From: Stenotrophomonas sp. SAU14A_NAIMI4_5
GTDB taxonomy: Bacteria > Pseudomonadota > Gammaproteobacteria > Xanthomonadales > Xanthomonadaceae
Assembly: GCF_003086795.1 (NCBI RefSeq)
Contig: NZ_CP026003.1
Location: 1,942,777-2,006,776, forward strand
Direction: 5' to 3'
DNA: 64,000 bases
Below, one piece after another: positions 36,902-45,424 of this stretch. The stretch's first letter is position 1, and each line of letters opens with the position of its first letter. The notes below the pieces were generated by a model. It was not told where the DNA came from, did not search any database, and saw nothing but the letters and a program-made list of their open reading frames with translations. The translations under genes and the position numbers were made by a program.

Positions 36902-39900
36902 TCATACGCCAACGCCAGCCGCATCACTCCGCGGGCGCAATAGTGTGGCTGTGCCTGCCCCCACGCAGTGGCGAAGTCGGTCGTCGTCCAGATTCTTCAG
37001 GTCATCCTCGTTGCGAACACCGATGGACAACAATTCCAGGCATTGGCCGCGTGTCAGCCGCACCGAAACCTTCGTGAGGGGTAGGGCGGTGGAGGGCAGC
37101 CCGAATTCGAGCCGCTGAAGAATCTCGTCCAAGCCCTTGAGGAAATCAGGTTGATCAGGGAATAGCGTTGCGAGAATCTGATGCGCGGAGCGCAAGTGAA
37201 AGCGCGTCGCATCGGCAATGCCGATGATGTTTCCGTAGCCGATGGCCCCGCCAAATGGAGTGGTGGAGTAGCGCTTCTCCAGCACGTCAACGGGCGTTCC
37301 CTCGATCCAGTCATGAAGCAGCGCCGCGCGCTTGCAGCGAGCCCAGAACTCGATCTGGTCGCGACAATACCGCTGCAGCATCTGAGGCATCTGATGCCCG
37401 AAGCGCTGCGATGCCTCGCCGGCGCGCACGCTCTCCGATTGGCCCTTCTTCATGACTGGCGTGTAGATGGCATCCAATTCATCCAATACCTGCACCATCG
37501 CGAGGATGTGGGCGGGCGGCGTCTGCGCTACGTTAAGGTGTCCCATCAACTCGACCAGACGCAAGCTCGACTCGAACGATAATGATGAGGAGCCGCAGGC
37601 GCGCCCGAGCAGCGTCAAGTGAATGAGATCGCCTTCGCGCTCGGCCAGTCCCGCCTGCAGGAGGCGATCAACAAGCGTGGTTACGTCCCGCTCCACTATC
37701 GCGATCCATTGCGGATTCGCGCGCGACGCCGAATATCCTCCGAACGTGTTGACCAGCAAGCCCGGAATTTCATCGGCGCGAACGCCGCGCACCTGGCTAA
37801 GCAAGCGCAACGTCCATGTCGGCAGATCGCGCTGCTGGAAGGAAGACTTCACGTCCTCGGGCACGCCCAGCACGTAGCGCTGAAAGAGCTGCGCACGTTC
37901 CGTCGGCGTTTCCGCCAGGATGATGGCCTTGCCAATCTCGTTGAAGCCCAACCGTCCGGCACGACCCGCCATATTCTTGTATTCGGCCACCGTGAATTGC
38001 CGGCCGTCTTCACCGACGAACTCGCTTTCCGCGAGCACGACCGTCGACGCCGGCGTGTTGATGCCGGCCGCCAGTGTTGTTGTGGCGACCAGCGCGTGAA
38101 TGCCACCCGAGGCGCTGCGATACCCTCGCTCCACGGCCTCGCGCTCCGCCCGCAGCAAGTTGGTGTTGTGAAACGCGGTGCCCCCACTTAGGCATTCCCG
38201 CAAGTCCTGTGAGGCACCGGTCAGATCCTGTGTCGGCAGAACGTCGAGGACGGCGGTTGCTGGCCGAAGACCCAGTTCCTTGGCGAGATACTTCGCGCAA
38301 CCTTGGGCGGGGCCTCGCATGTTGCGAAAGATCAGCAGCTTCTCGCCTTGTCCCGCCAGCTGCTGTGCCAGGGGCACGATCACGTCCTGGGAACTGGGCT
38401 TGTCCCGGCGCTGCACGATGCGGTTTGAAGGCAGTAAGGCCTCGGTCTTCGTGCTCCCATCGGCATCGACGTACTGGAATGTTCCGCGTCGGTCGAGCAC
38501 GCCTTCGATCAGCGGCACGGGCCGCTCGCGCGACAGAAGGAGCGGAACGCCAAGCCATCGGTCGAAGCTGTTCAGATTGCCGATGACCGCCGACAGGATG
38601 ACGAGCTGCGGCTCGATACCTCGCTGGCGGGCCCGGAGGAGCAGCGAGAAGATCAGTTCGACGGTGATGCCACGCTGCGGGTCGGTGATGAACTGCCCCT
38701 CGTCCAGCACGACCAGGCCGAGCTGTGTCAGAAGCCGTGGCGAGCCCAGGGCGAGGTTGAGAAAAGTCTCGTAAGTGAAGAAGCCCAGGTCATAACGCCC
38801 AGCCAGCACGGGCCCAATGCCGTCAGTGGCATCGCCGCTGCAACGTGCGACGCGCAGCCCTACCGACGTATATCGCTCGGTGAACTCCTCGAACTTCTCG
38901 TTGACCAGTGCGCGATAGGGCAAGAGGAACGCTGCCTTCTTACCAGCGGTGACCGCCTGGATCGCCGCCACCTCGCCGACCATCGTCTTGCCTGAACTCG
39001 TCGGGGCAACCACCAACAAGGAATTGCCGCTGAGTACGCCGAACTCGTTGACGGCCTTGAGCTGCAGTGTGTTGAGGCCTTGAGGAAAGTCTGCTGACCA
39101 TCGCTCGACGATCTCGGGCGGAAAGCCGTGTGCGGAAAACTCCGCGAACGATCCGGACATCTGCTGCACGGCTTTGGCGGGAAAGACCGCGGCGTAGTTG
39201 TCGCCGCGCTTGAGAACCGGGAACGTCAGGCCGCCCTGAACGTTGCCTAGGAACACGGGAGTTTGCGTGACGCTGATGCGCTCGGCCTCCACCCGTGCCA
39301 ATCGGATGATCTCGCCCGCGATCTCGGGGAAGCTGACCGATTCGCCGGCGTCGCCGGTCAGGGCCTCGATCACCGCATGTGTGAGTAGCCCGTGCCCCGT
39401 GCCCGGTTGCTCCCATGCAGATTCATTGCTTGCGCAGGCGGCCAGGAGGATGCGTCCCTCACCGTAAATGCTGGTGAGTGCGAACCCGCTGCGCGGGCGA
39501 GCTGCCGTCTCCAGCACGCGCGCCGGCGCTTGACCGCTAAAGCAGCAGTCAAGGATACACAGGACTGCACGGGCCTTCGTTGCTTTGAAGGCATCCGCCA
39601 AACCGGCCATCGACAGGGCCGTTCCTGCAAGGTCACTCGCGTTCGTGTCGAACAGCACCAAGCTGCCATCTGGCGAGCCATGCCCGGCGAACGCGATGAC
39701 CACCACGTCGTCCGCGCTCGCGGCAGCCAAGGTACCGAGCATGACGCTTGAAACTTCCGTGTGTGTCGCGGCTTCGTCTACCAGCAGACGTGCACTCAGG
39801 CCTTCGATCGTATCGGTGAACAACGCCCACAACGCTGTCGCGTCGCGTCGCGCTCCGCTCAATTCGGGGATAGAGTTATCGAGATGCTTGTTGATGCCAA

Positions 39901-39922
39901 CGAAAATCGCTTTTATCGTCAC
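36902..39922 (-). CDS. Caspase-like peptidase fused to Ski2-type SF2 helicase
   Basis: 1006 aa from GTG 39922, with GAGG 9 nt upstream. Residues 1-235 are a C14 caspase/metacaspase-like domain: MTIKAIFVGINKHL, VIAFAGHGSPDG with His81, and CILDCCFSGQ with Cys127, so the His-Cys dyad is intact. Residues ~270-700 are a superfamily 2 helicase of Ski2/Hel308 style: APTSSGKT (306-313), VVLDEGQFI (DEGQ at 407-410 instead of DExH), VATTTLAAGIN (about 612-622) and NMAGRAGRLGF (650-660). A winged-helix and helical tail with a helix-hairpin-helix-like RLTRGQCLELLSIGV region follow. The joining of a protease and a nucleic-acid translocase suggests that the helicase senses foreign nucleic acid and triggers proteolysis. 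That is inference. Confidence 0.85.
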   Translation of the reverse strand: MTIKAIFVGINKHLDNSIPELSGARRDATALWALFTDTIEGLSARLLVDEAATHTEVSSVMLGTLAAASADDVVVIAFAGHGSPDGSLVLFDTNASDLAGTALSMAGLADAFKATKARAVLCILDCCFSGQAPARVLETAARPRSGFALTSIYGEGRILLAACASNESAWEQPGTGHGLLTHAVIEALTGDAGESVSFPEIAGEIIRLARVEAERISVTQTPVFLGNVQGGLTFPVLKRGDNYAAVFPAKAVQQMSGSFAEFSAHGFPPEIVERWSADFPQGLNTLQLKAVNEFGVLSGNSLLVVAPTSSGKTMVGEVAAIQAVTAGKKAAFLLPYRALVNEKFEEFTERYTSVGLRVARCSGDATDGIGPVLAGRYDLGFFTYETFLNLALGSPRLLTQLGLVVLDEGQFITDPQRGITVELIFSLLLRARQRGIEPQLVILSAVIGNLNSFDRWLGVPLLLSRERPVPLIEGVLDRRGTFQYVDADGSTKTEALLPSNRIVQRRDKPSSQDVIVPLAQQLAGQGEKLLIFRNMRGPAQGCAKYLAKELGLRPATAVLDVLPTQDLTGASQDLRECLSGGTAFHNTNLLRAEREAVERGYRSASGGIHALVATTTLAAGINTPASTVVLAESEFVGEDGRQFTVAEYKNMAGRAGRLGFNEIGKAIILAETPTERAQLFQRYVLGVPEDVKSSFQQRDLPTWTLRLLSQVRGVRADEIPGLLVNTFGGYSASRANPQWIAIVERDVTTLVDRLLQAGLAEREGDLIHLTLLGRACGSSSLSFESSLRLVELMGHLNVAQTPPAHILAMVQVLDELDAIYTPVMKKGQSESVRAGEASQRFGHQMPQMLQRYCRDQIEFWARCKRAALLHDWIEGTPVDVLEKRYSTTPFGGAIGYGNIIGIADATRFHLRSAHQILATLFPDQPDFLKGLDEILQRLEFGLPSTALPLTKVSVRLTRGQCLELLSIGVRNEDDLKNLDDDRLRHCVGAGTATLLRPRSDAAGVGV

Positions 39923-39987
39923 GCCAATTCCTCACCCGACAGTTCCTAGAAAGGTCTGCTCACCTGCATGGACACACAACGCGCGCC

Positions 39988-41163
39988 TTATCTCTCTTCT
40001 AAAGGGGGGAGTGGCGCTAGCAGCGAAATTTGTTCCCCTTTGCCTGAGACCTCTTGACGCTGATCATCGCTCTGCTCGGAAACGACTTCGGGCGTCGTGG
40101 CAAGCAAACTTATGATCGCGCGCGAAAAACCGGTATCGAGAGAGTTGCTCTTTACAAAGAGAGCAAGGATGTCGGAGGCCATTTTTGCCGAAAGATTGGA
40201 ATCGCTGCCGCTCAAGTGTCGAGGCAGTGTGCCCGTACCGGCCGCGAAGTAGTGCAACGCCAGATCCGTGATCCGGATGGCGTCGTTTAAAGCATAACGT
40301 CTGATCAGCAATCGGTTGACCTCCTCAAGCAGGCGGGGAAACTCCTCGTGATCAATAGCCTGTTGGGAATCGGCGTCCCCCGTCAGTCGACGGATTGCGT
40401 CTGCAAAACGCACCTTCTGAGCGAGCGACTCTGCCCCGCCGTGAAGCTCCTCGCGTAGCCGCGACTCTACATTGAGAACGTCCACGACATTCAACTCACT
40501 TATCAGCAGCCCAAGACTTATTGCGAGGGCTCGTGTGGCAAGAAGAACTAGGCACATATGAGCCCGATCATCCAAACGTAGTTTTCTATGTAGATCCTTT
40601 TGCTGGCCGAGATTTAGTAGCGTAAGAACCCTATGTGCAGGCTTTAGCGTCCAAAGTGTCGTCCGAAGAAACTGGGCCACGGCGCGGTATTCGCTTCCCT
40701 TCGGGAACGCAAGCAGCGTTTCGATGTTCTCGTATCCACTGCCGTCAAAGTATGGTCCCTTTAGACGATTTAATCCGAGTCGAGTATCGAGCTCATGTAA
40801 CTCGCCTTCATCAAGGCAATTAACCTTCAGTTCGTGGGCTAGCCAACGTGCGTTTTCGGGAACCTTCTTCTTGAAAAGATATAGCTCCTCGAGGTGAAGA
40901 ACGTCCTGCAGTCCTCTAACCCATAGGACCCGATCGACAGCTCTGCCAGTGGTGGTCTTGCAATCGATCAGAAGCCGCGAGACGCCCCCGCTTGGGCTGA
41001 AGCGAAAGCCGAGCACGTCGGCATCGGTTAAGTCGGTACCTGCGCGAGAGTTGGTATCTGCAGGCAGAGTTACGGGTACGTTGATCAGTGGCACATAGCC
41101 TAGTGCCCAGGCCATGCGTTTGCCCTGCAACTTGTAGGAATGGTCTTGATCACTTGATGACAC
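39988..41163 (-). CDS. PD-(D/E)xK-type nuclease, unrecognised family
   Basis: 391 aa from GTG 41163, supported by GAGGGA 7 nt upstream; it overlaps the previous gene by 14 nt. The longer frame to 41385 lies inside that gene and is rejected. Residues ~10-85 look like a restriction-endonuclease fold: basic helix KLQGKRMAWALGY, then LTDADVLGF with Asp49 and LLIDCKTTTGRA with Asp67-x-Lys69, the expected active-site spacing. The remaining ~300 residues are mostly helical (for example HMCLVLLATRALAISLGLLI) and end in a Glu/Pro tail. I do not recognise the whole protein. Its place between the winged-helix-like and caspase-helicase genes suggests a DNA- or RNA-cutting subunit. Confidence 0.7.
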   Translation of the reverse strand: MSSSDQDHSYKLQGKRMAWALGYVPLINVPVTLPADTNSRAGTDLTDADVLGFRFSPSGGVSRLLIDCKTTTGRAVDRVLWVRGLQDVLHLEELYLFKKKVPENARWLAHELKVNCLDEGELHELDTRLGLNRLKGPYFDGSGYENIETLLAFPKGSEYRAVAQFLRTTLWTLKPAHRVLTLLNLGQQKDLHRKLRLDDRAHMCLVLLATRALAISLGLLISELNVVDVLNVESRLREELHGGAESLAQKVRFADAIRRLTGDADSQQAIDHEEFPRLLEEVNRLLIRRYALNDAIRITDLALHYFAAGTGTLPRHLSGSDSNLSAKMASDILALFVKSNSLDTGFSRAIISLLATTPEVVSEQSDDQRQEVSGKGEQISLLAPLPPLEER

Positions 41164-42448
41164 GATGAATCCCTCGCAAGTCGTCGAGCAGCGCGCGCCC
41201 AAGTCGTGCGGCGGTGCGCGTATTGGGGTCCAGTTTGCGCGTGGCGATAAGATCGCGCGCACGCTTCCGGTTTGCCTCTGGAAGAAGTAGGCCGCCTGGT
41301 TCAGCCCTCGTGAAATAGCCCTTGACCTCGGCTGGCAAGAGCAGCGATGACGCCACGTCCTCGCTCTGACCGGAGCACATGGCAATAGCTAGGTCTACTG
41401 CGGCTAGGTTGTCCTCGGTGTCATACAGGCGGAATCGGAAACGCCCGTTCTCGGGCTCGATCCATCCCACTCCCATATTTGCCGCAGCGGCGTATTGCGA
41501 CTGGATATTGGAATGTGGCGTACGTCCAATCATCTTCCGGTCCCTAAGCCCTCTCAAGATAGAGCTAGGGTCCGAAATTTTGGTGATGGAGGAATAACCC
41601 TCGCCATAGCGAACACACGCCAAGATGATACGAGCCTTCTCAACTATGGCGCGGGGTTGGGTGGTCTTGAAGGGCGCGAATGCAAACGACTGTGTGCCAC
41701 CAGATGACACAATGGCGGGTGCACGCAGGATGTTCTCGTTGACCAGCTCCACAACCAATGGGGTGCTCTGCTCAAGAGTGCTGATTGGTGCGCCAGGATG
41801 TGATTTCGCCGCGCGGAAGACGGCTTCGATTTCGCCGTGCGCACCTGGATTCTTTGCAATGAAATTCAGCAACGTCTCGGGATTCTCTTCGGAGAAGAGC
41901 GGCGCGTAGAGAATCGGAACGCGGTCCCTCGGTGAGTCGTATTGCCGGAGGTAGCCACCCAGGTCACCGATATCCACAACCGTTTGAATGTCAGTTGCCT
42001 TCAGTCCGAGCTCAGACGCCAAAGTTTCAAGAGGTACCGGCGCGACGGTGAGCCGATCAATGATTGCCATCGTCGCCTGCTCAAGTTCGCCAGGCCTGCG
42101 CAGCGACCACTGCTCGCCGAGCGCCCCGTAGACCTCTTGAAAATACGGGATGGATTCCTCAATGCGCGTTGGTGCATAGACATTTGGAACTACGCGTATC
42201 CAACCGATCTGTTCCAGCGTGCCCAGCACAGTAGGCAGCGAATCCGATGAGATACCTAGATTACTGCAAAAACCGTGGAACCCAACGATGTTCTCGATGA
42301 TGTCCAGGCCACGGATGTGGACAGCGAGTTGCGCTGCCATGCCGATCTGTCGCGTGATCGGTATTGTGGCCGACACGCGCAAATCCGAGACGTCACGCAG
42401 GCCAGACTGTACATCTTGCGCCCGCCGGCCGATAGCCTCACGATCCAT
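41150..42448 (-). CDS. Unrecognised protein with several winged-helix-like segments
   Basis: 432 aa. I do not recognise its family. Stretches such as SLPTVLGTLEQIGWIRVVPN, PLETLASELGLKATDIQTVV and GLRDRKMIGRTPHSNIQSQY have the helix-helix-wing look of DNA-binding winged-helix modules. The C-terminus carries basic RKRARDLIATRKLDPNTRTA. No catalytic motif, signal or membrane segment is visible. It starts 36 nt after the restriction-endonuclease-fold gene and overlaps the nuclease gene downstream. It is therefore the first gene of the caspase-helicase unit and a plausible sensor or DNA-binding adaptor. Confidence 0.6.
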   Translation of the reverse strand: MDREAIGRRAQDVQSGLRDVSDLRVSATIPITRQIGMAAQLAVHIRGLDIIENIVGFHGFCSNLGISSDSLPTVLGTLEQIGWIRVVPNVYAPTRIEESIPYFQEVYGALGEQWSLRRPGELEQATMAIIDRLTVAPVPLETLASELGLKATDIQTVVDIGDLGGYLRQYDSPRDRVPILYAPLFSEENPETLLNFIAKNPGAHGEIEAVFRAAKSHPGAPISTLEQSTPLVVELVNENILRAPAIVSSGGTQSFAFAPFKTTQPRAIVEKARIILACVRYGEGYSSITKISDPSSILRGLRDRKMIGRTPHSNIQSQYAAAANMGVGWIEPENGRFRFRLYDTEDNLAAVDLAIAMCSGQSEDVASSLLLPAEVKGYFTRAEPGGLLLPEANRKRARDLIATRKLDPNTRTAARLGRALLDDLRGIHRVIK

Positions 42449-42484
42449 AAATTTTCCCCCTTGAATTCCCTATCGGTGATTCGC

Positions 42485-43402
42485 CTACGATTTCTTCTCG
42501 GAACCTGAAATCGGATGCACGTAGATCAGCCCCTTTGTCTGGGCCGCCTTTACCTTACGGTCGATCATATCTCGCAACGTGAGGTGTCCCTCTAGCACCA
42601 GAATCAGGTCTTCCCCGTCGATGAAGAGCGTCTGGATCTCCTTGCCCATGACGAGACTCCTGATGACGTCCGGACTGAAACCATTCACAGAGATAAAGAG
42701 GCCTCGGCCGTAAAGCTTCCCGGACACCTTGCCTGCGAATTGGTATACCGGCTCATTGCTGGCGGTCCGCTCTTGCCACTTGGCTTCAATGAGGTAGTGT
42801 TCGCCATCGAACTTCACGGCTCCATCTACTTGCTCGCCGTTGACGCGAAAGGCTTCAGTGGCCTCCAACCGTGAAAGGCGAGCCAGGTCGGCCAAGATGC
42901 GTTCCAGCGCGTAGCCTCGTTGCTGCCGCGAGGTCTTGTTGGCAAGCAGATCGAGGTATTCGGTGCGTAATTCATCAAGCGACGCGGTCGGTTGCTGACG
43001 CGCCGCTTCTTGCGCCGCGCGGCGCTCACGATCTGTTTTGATCTTAGCGTCCCGAATTTCCTGGAGTTGACGCAGGTGCTCCAAATTCCGGGTCGCGGTT
43101 GCTCTATCTAGCTTACGCAGTTTCTCGAAGTAGTATTGATCGAAGTGCGACCAGTTCAACAGCGACTGGAGCATTGCGCGGAAAGGCCCGAGACCGCTGT
43201 CTGACCGAGCAGCCAGCGCCGCGAACAGCGTTTCAATGACTTCGTGCCGCTTGAGGGCGCTGTCACCTTCAATCTGCACGGAAGCGATCTCTGCCTTCGT
43301 ACAGCCATGCTTCTCGAAGAAGCCGACGATGTCTTTTCGTGGCCAGAACAGCGACAGGATGCAGTCCTTCATGCAGCCCTGAATGTCTGCGGGAAAACTC
43401 AT
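42485..43402 (-). CDS. Restriction-endonuclease-fold protein (Mrr-like)
   Basis: 305 aa. The N-terminal half is helical (about residues 1-110), then a charged coiled-coil-like segment (RQLQEIRDAKIKTDRERRAA, 111-130). The C-terminal domain is a PD-(D/E)xK nuclease with Glu167 (GYALERIL), Asp193 (EQVDGAV) and Glu206-Ala-Lys208 (YLIEAKWQ), followed by FAGKVSGKLYGRGLFISVNG. This is the arrangement of Mrr-type restriction nucleases. Its ATG overlaps the AbiEii-like stop by 4 nt, so it belongs to the AbiE-like unit by translation coupling. No methyltransferase is present, so it probably either senses modified DNA or acts as a regulated effector. Confidence 0.75.
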   Translation of the reverse strand: MSFPADIQGCMKDCILSLFWPRKDIVGFFEKHGCTKAEIASVQIEGDSALKRHEVIETLFAALAARSDSGLGPFRAMLQSLLNWSHFDQYYFEKLRKLDRATATRNLEHLRQLQEIRDAKIKTDRERRAAQEAARQQPTASLDELRTEYLDLLANKTSRQQRGYALERILADLARLSRLEATEAFRVNGEQVDGAVKFDGEHYLIEAKWQERTASNEPVYQFAGKVSGKLYGRGLFISVNGFSPDVIRSLVMGKEIQTLFIDGEDLILVLEGHLTLRDMIDRKVKAAQTKGLIYVHPISGSEKKS

Positions 43403-44310
43403 TCGGCGCTCCCATCGGCGAGCCGTGCAAGAAGTTGTTCAATCAGGTCGTTGACTTGACGCTGCCGCAACGCCCGCGCCTCGCGTTGCTCGGGATCATC
43501 GCCTTCGCCCAGCTCGAACTTGGCAACCGACACGGGGCCATCCTTGCGATACCCCTCTGTCTTCTCGTCGTTGGTGAAACGGCTACGCAGGATTGCCAAC
43601 GAGGCCTCGATGACGGCGCCATGCTTGCCAGCTCTCTGTTTGCGGAAGTGTTCGGCCACGGCGTCCATGCCTTCGGGCGCGTGCTCGATGCAATAGATCA
43701 GATCGTGTGCGTCTTTACGCTCGAATCGCTGGTCGAACGCGAAGGACTTCAGACAGGTGAAGCTGACGAGATTGGCATGCTTGATCTTCTCGGTGGCGAC
43801 GCCGTTGCCACCCAGCAGCTCCGCCTGGATTTCGGTAACCTGATGCAGGTCGAAGACAATCGATGAATGCGGGATGTTCAGGGCCGAGATCGTTCCCTCG
43901 GTCGGCAGGGGCTGTACCTTGCCGCCGGCGAGATCTGGGGCGTCCGCCAGTAGTTCCAAGACCATCAGTGCACCATGTTCGGTGCGAGTCTGCCAACGCC
44001 ACGAGAGTTTTTTCCTAGCTTCGTTCTCGGCACGCTCGAAGCCCATTCTTTTGAGATTGTCCTCCAGCGTGTGATACGCCTCGGTATCGGCCAGGATTTG
44101 CAGGTCGATCACGATGTCCACGTCCAGGGTGCCTGCGTGCGCCGGAACCACAGGCGGTCGCGCGGCGACGAGATACCGTGGTGTGAGCCCACCAACCAGG
44201 TAGACCGAATCCTTCCACGGCCCGAGACCGCGCAGCAGCGTCACGAGGACACGTTCGCAGTCCACCGTGTACTGGTCGCTATAACCGTCGAGCGTTGCGG
44301 GCTTGGCCAT
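43399..44310 (-). CDS. AbiEii-like nucleotidyltransferase, candidate toxin
   Basis: 303 aa. Nucleotidyltransferase core: VYLVGGLTPRYL (Gly40-Gly41) followed by AGTLDVDIVIDL with Asp63-x-Asp65, the metal-binding pair of the polymerase-beta superfamily. Further on, CLKSFAFDQRFERKDAHDLI resembles the Lys/Asp helix of AbiEii/DUF1814 proteins. In type IV toxin-antitoxin systems AbiEii-type proteins are nucleotidyltransferase toxins that stop growth on infection. Its ATG overlaps the upstream AbiEi-like stop by one base (TGATG), as expected for an antitoxin-toxin pair. The substrate is unknown. Confidence 0.75.
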   Translation of the reverse strand: MAKPATLDGYSDQYTVDCERVLVTLLRGLGPWKDSVYLVGGLTPRYLVAARPPVVPAHAGTLDVDIVIDLQILADTEAYHTLEDNLKRMGFERAENEARKKLSWRWQTRTEHGALMVLELLADAPDLAGGKVQPLPTEGTISALNIPHSSIVFDLHQVTEIQAELLGGNGVATEKIKHANLVSFTCLKSFAFDQRFERKDAHDLIYCIEHAPEGMDAVAEHFRKQRAGKHGAVIEASLAILRSRFTNDEKTEGYRKDGPVSVAKFELGEGDDPEQREARALRQRQVNDLIEQLLARLADGSAE

Positions 44311-45407
44311 CAGAAGCCGATCCTTTCTTTGCGGAAGTGCTCGGCCATTTCCTTGGAACGGCCTTCGCCACGCAACAGGTCGAGATAGATTTGGATTGGG
44401 CTAGCCAGCCATAGGCCACCCATCTGCTCGCGAAACAACAGCTCACCCGGAGACTTGGCTTCGATGACGCCCAAGTTAGCGCCTTCGTTGACGACACGTG
44501 CATCCAAGTCGCCGATCGCGGCATCGGCGTTCGCCCCGATCAGTACCCTCACGCGCACCTGGGAGACGTTGGAAAGAAACGGTGCATAGCGTTGCGCGGC
44601 GGCCTCGTGGCTGACCTCGTACTGGACGTCGTGCGCGTCGAAGGCACGGCCGATCCGCGCCGCCAGCGTGTCGGCCTTTGTGTCTGGCACGTAGTACCGG
44701 CGCAGGGCTAGCGGACGAATGGTGGCGAGTTGCTTAGCCCAGGCGTTCAGCAATGCTGCCGGCTCGCGAAGGTGGCGCTCCTTGCTCGGGCCTTGCCCAC
44801 GCGACTCCAGCCAGTCGAAGCGCTCCAGCTCGGTCAGCACCTGTGATGTGGTGGCAGGCGACACCATCGCCTGCTGTGCCAGCTCTGTGACGCCAAACCA
44901 GTTCTGATGCTGAACCAACAGGGCATGAAGCACTTGGGCGCGCCGCCCGGTAAACAGCGTCCGCACCGACTTCGTCAGCGCCTTGGGCGGAGGTTTATCG
45001 ACGTAGAGGTAGGCGCCGGGCGCGGGTAGATACAGGCTGCCGCCGCTGTCGTAATAGGCCACGCGCTCGCTTCTGAGCAGCTCCTTCGCGCCGGGGGAAA
45101 TGGACTCTGCTACGAGAAGCGCCAGGGGTTCGTCCCCGTGCGCTGTTGGGCTGCTGTGGCTTGACGCCCGAAGCTGCCAGATCACTTGGCGGACATCTCG
45201 CGGAAAGACGGCTTTCTTGGCTTCGAGCAGTAAGACGAAGGACTTGCCGGCGACGTGCAAATCCACCTGAGCATCGTACCCACGGTCGCCATACTTCCCG
45301 GTGGGCTCCCTATGGTCGAGGTCTGCCCGTACCTCTGGAAGCTCGCGCAAAGCCTCGATGAAGCGCGCGATCAGCTGTTGTTCGGTCAGGGATGAGGACT
45401 CAGGCAT
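44310..45407 (-). CDS. AbiEi-like antitoxin/repressor with nuclease-fold N-terminus
   Basis: 365 aa. A winged helix (LHALLVQHQNWFGVTELAQQ, then MVSPATTSQVLTELERFDWL, about residues 160-205) fits AbiEi antitoxins, which repress their own promoter. The N-terminal ~75 residues carry a PD-(D/E)xK-like pattern: GYDAQVDLHV with Asp49, and LLLEAKKAVF with Glu62-x-Lys64. The C-terminal part again includes NLGVIEAKSPGELLF. It heads the eleven-gene minus-strand array, behind a promoter flanked by two palindromes. Assignment to AbiEi rests on the wHTH and the toxin-like neighbour. A nuclease function for the N-terminus is possible but unproven. Confidence 0.68.
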   Translation of the reverse strand: MPESSSLTEQQLIARFIEALRELPEVRADLDHREPTGKYGDRGYDAQVDLHVAGKSFVLLLEAKKAVFPRDVRQVIWQLRASSHSSPTAHGDEPLALLVAESISPGAKELLRSERVAYYDSGGSLYLPAPGAYLYVDKPPPKALTKSVRTLFTGRRAQVLHALLVQHQNWFGVTELAQQAMVSPATTSQVLTELERFDWLESRGQGPSKERHLREPAALLNAWAKQLATIRPLALRRYYVPDTKADTLAARIGRAFDAHDVQYEVSHEAAAQRYAPFLSNVSQVRVRVLIGANADAAIGDLDARVVNEGANLGVIEAKSPGELLFREQMGGLWLASPIQIYLDLLRGEGRSKEMAEHFRKERIGF

Positions 45408-45424
45408 AAGGCACGGATGGTTTG

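Noticed and set aside
30667..39922. Calling the TIR and caspase genes a type IV Thoeris system.
   Set aside because: The caspase domain is fused to a helicase and lies four genes away from the TIR gene; neither protein has the known ThsA/ThsB layout. The link is kept only as a speculation.
39988..41385. A longer version of the nuclease gene starting at 41385.
   Set aside because: The extra 74 residues lie inside the preceding gene and are Arg/Pro/Ser-rich shadow sequence; the GTG at 41163 has a good ribosome-binding site.
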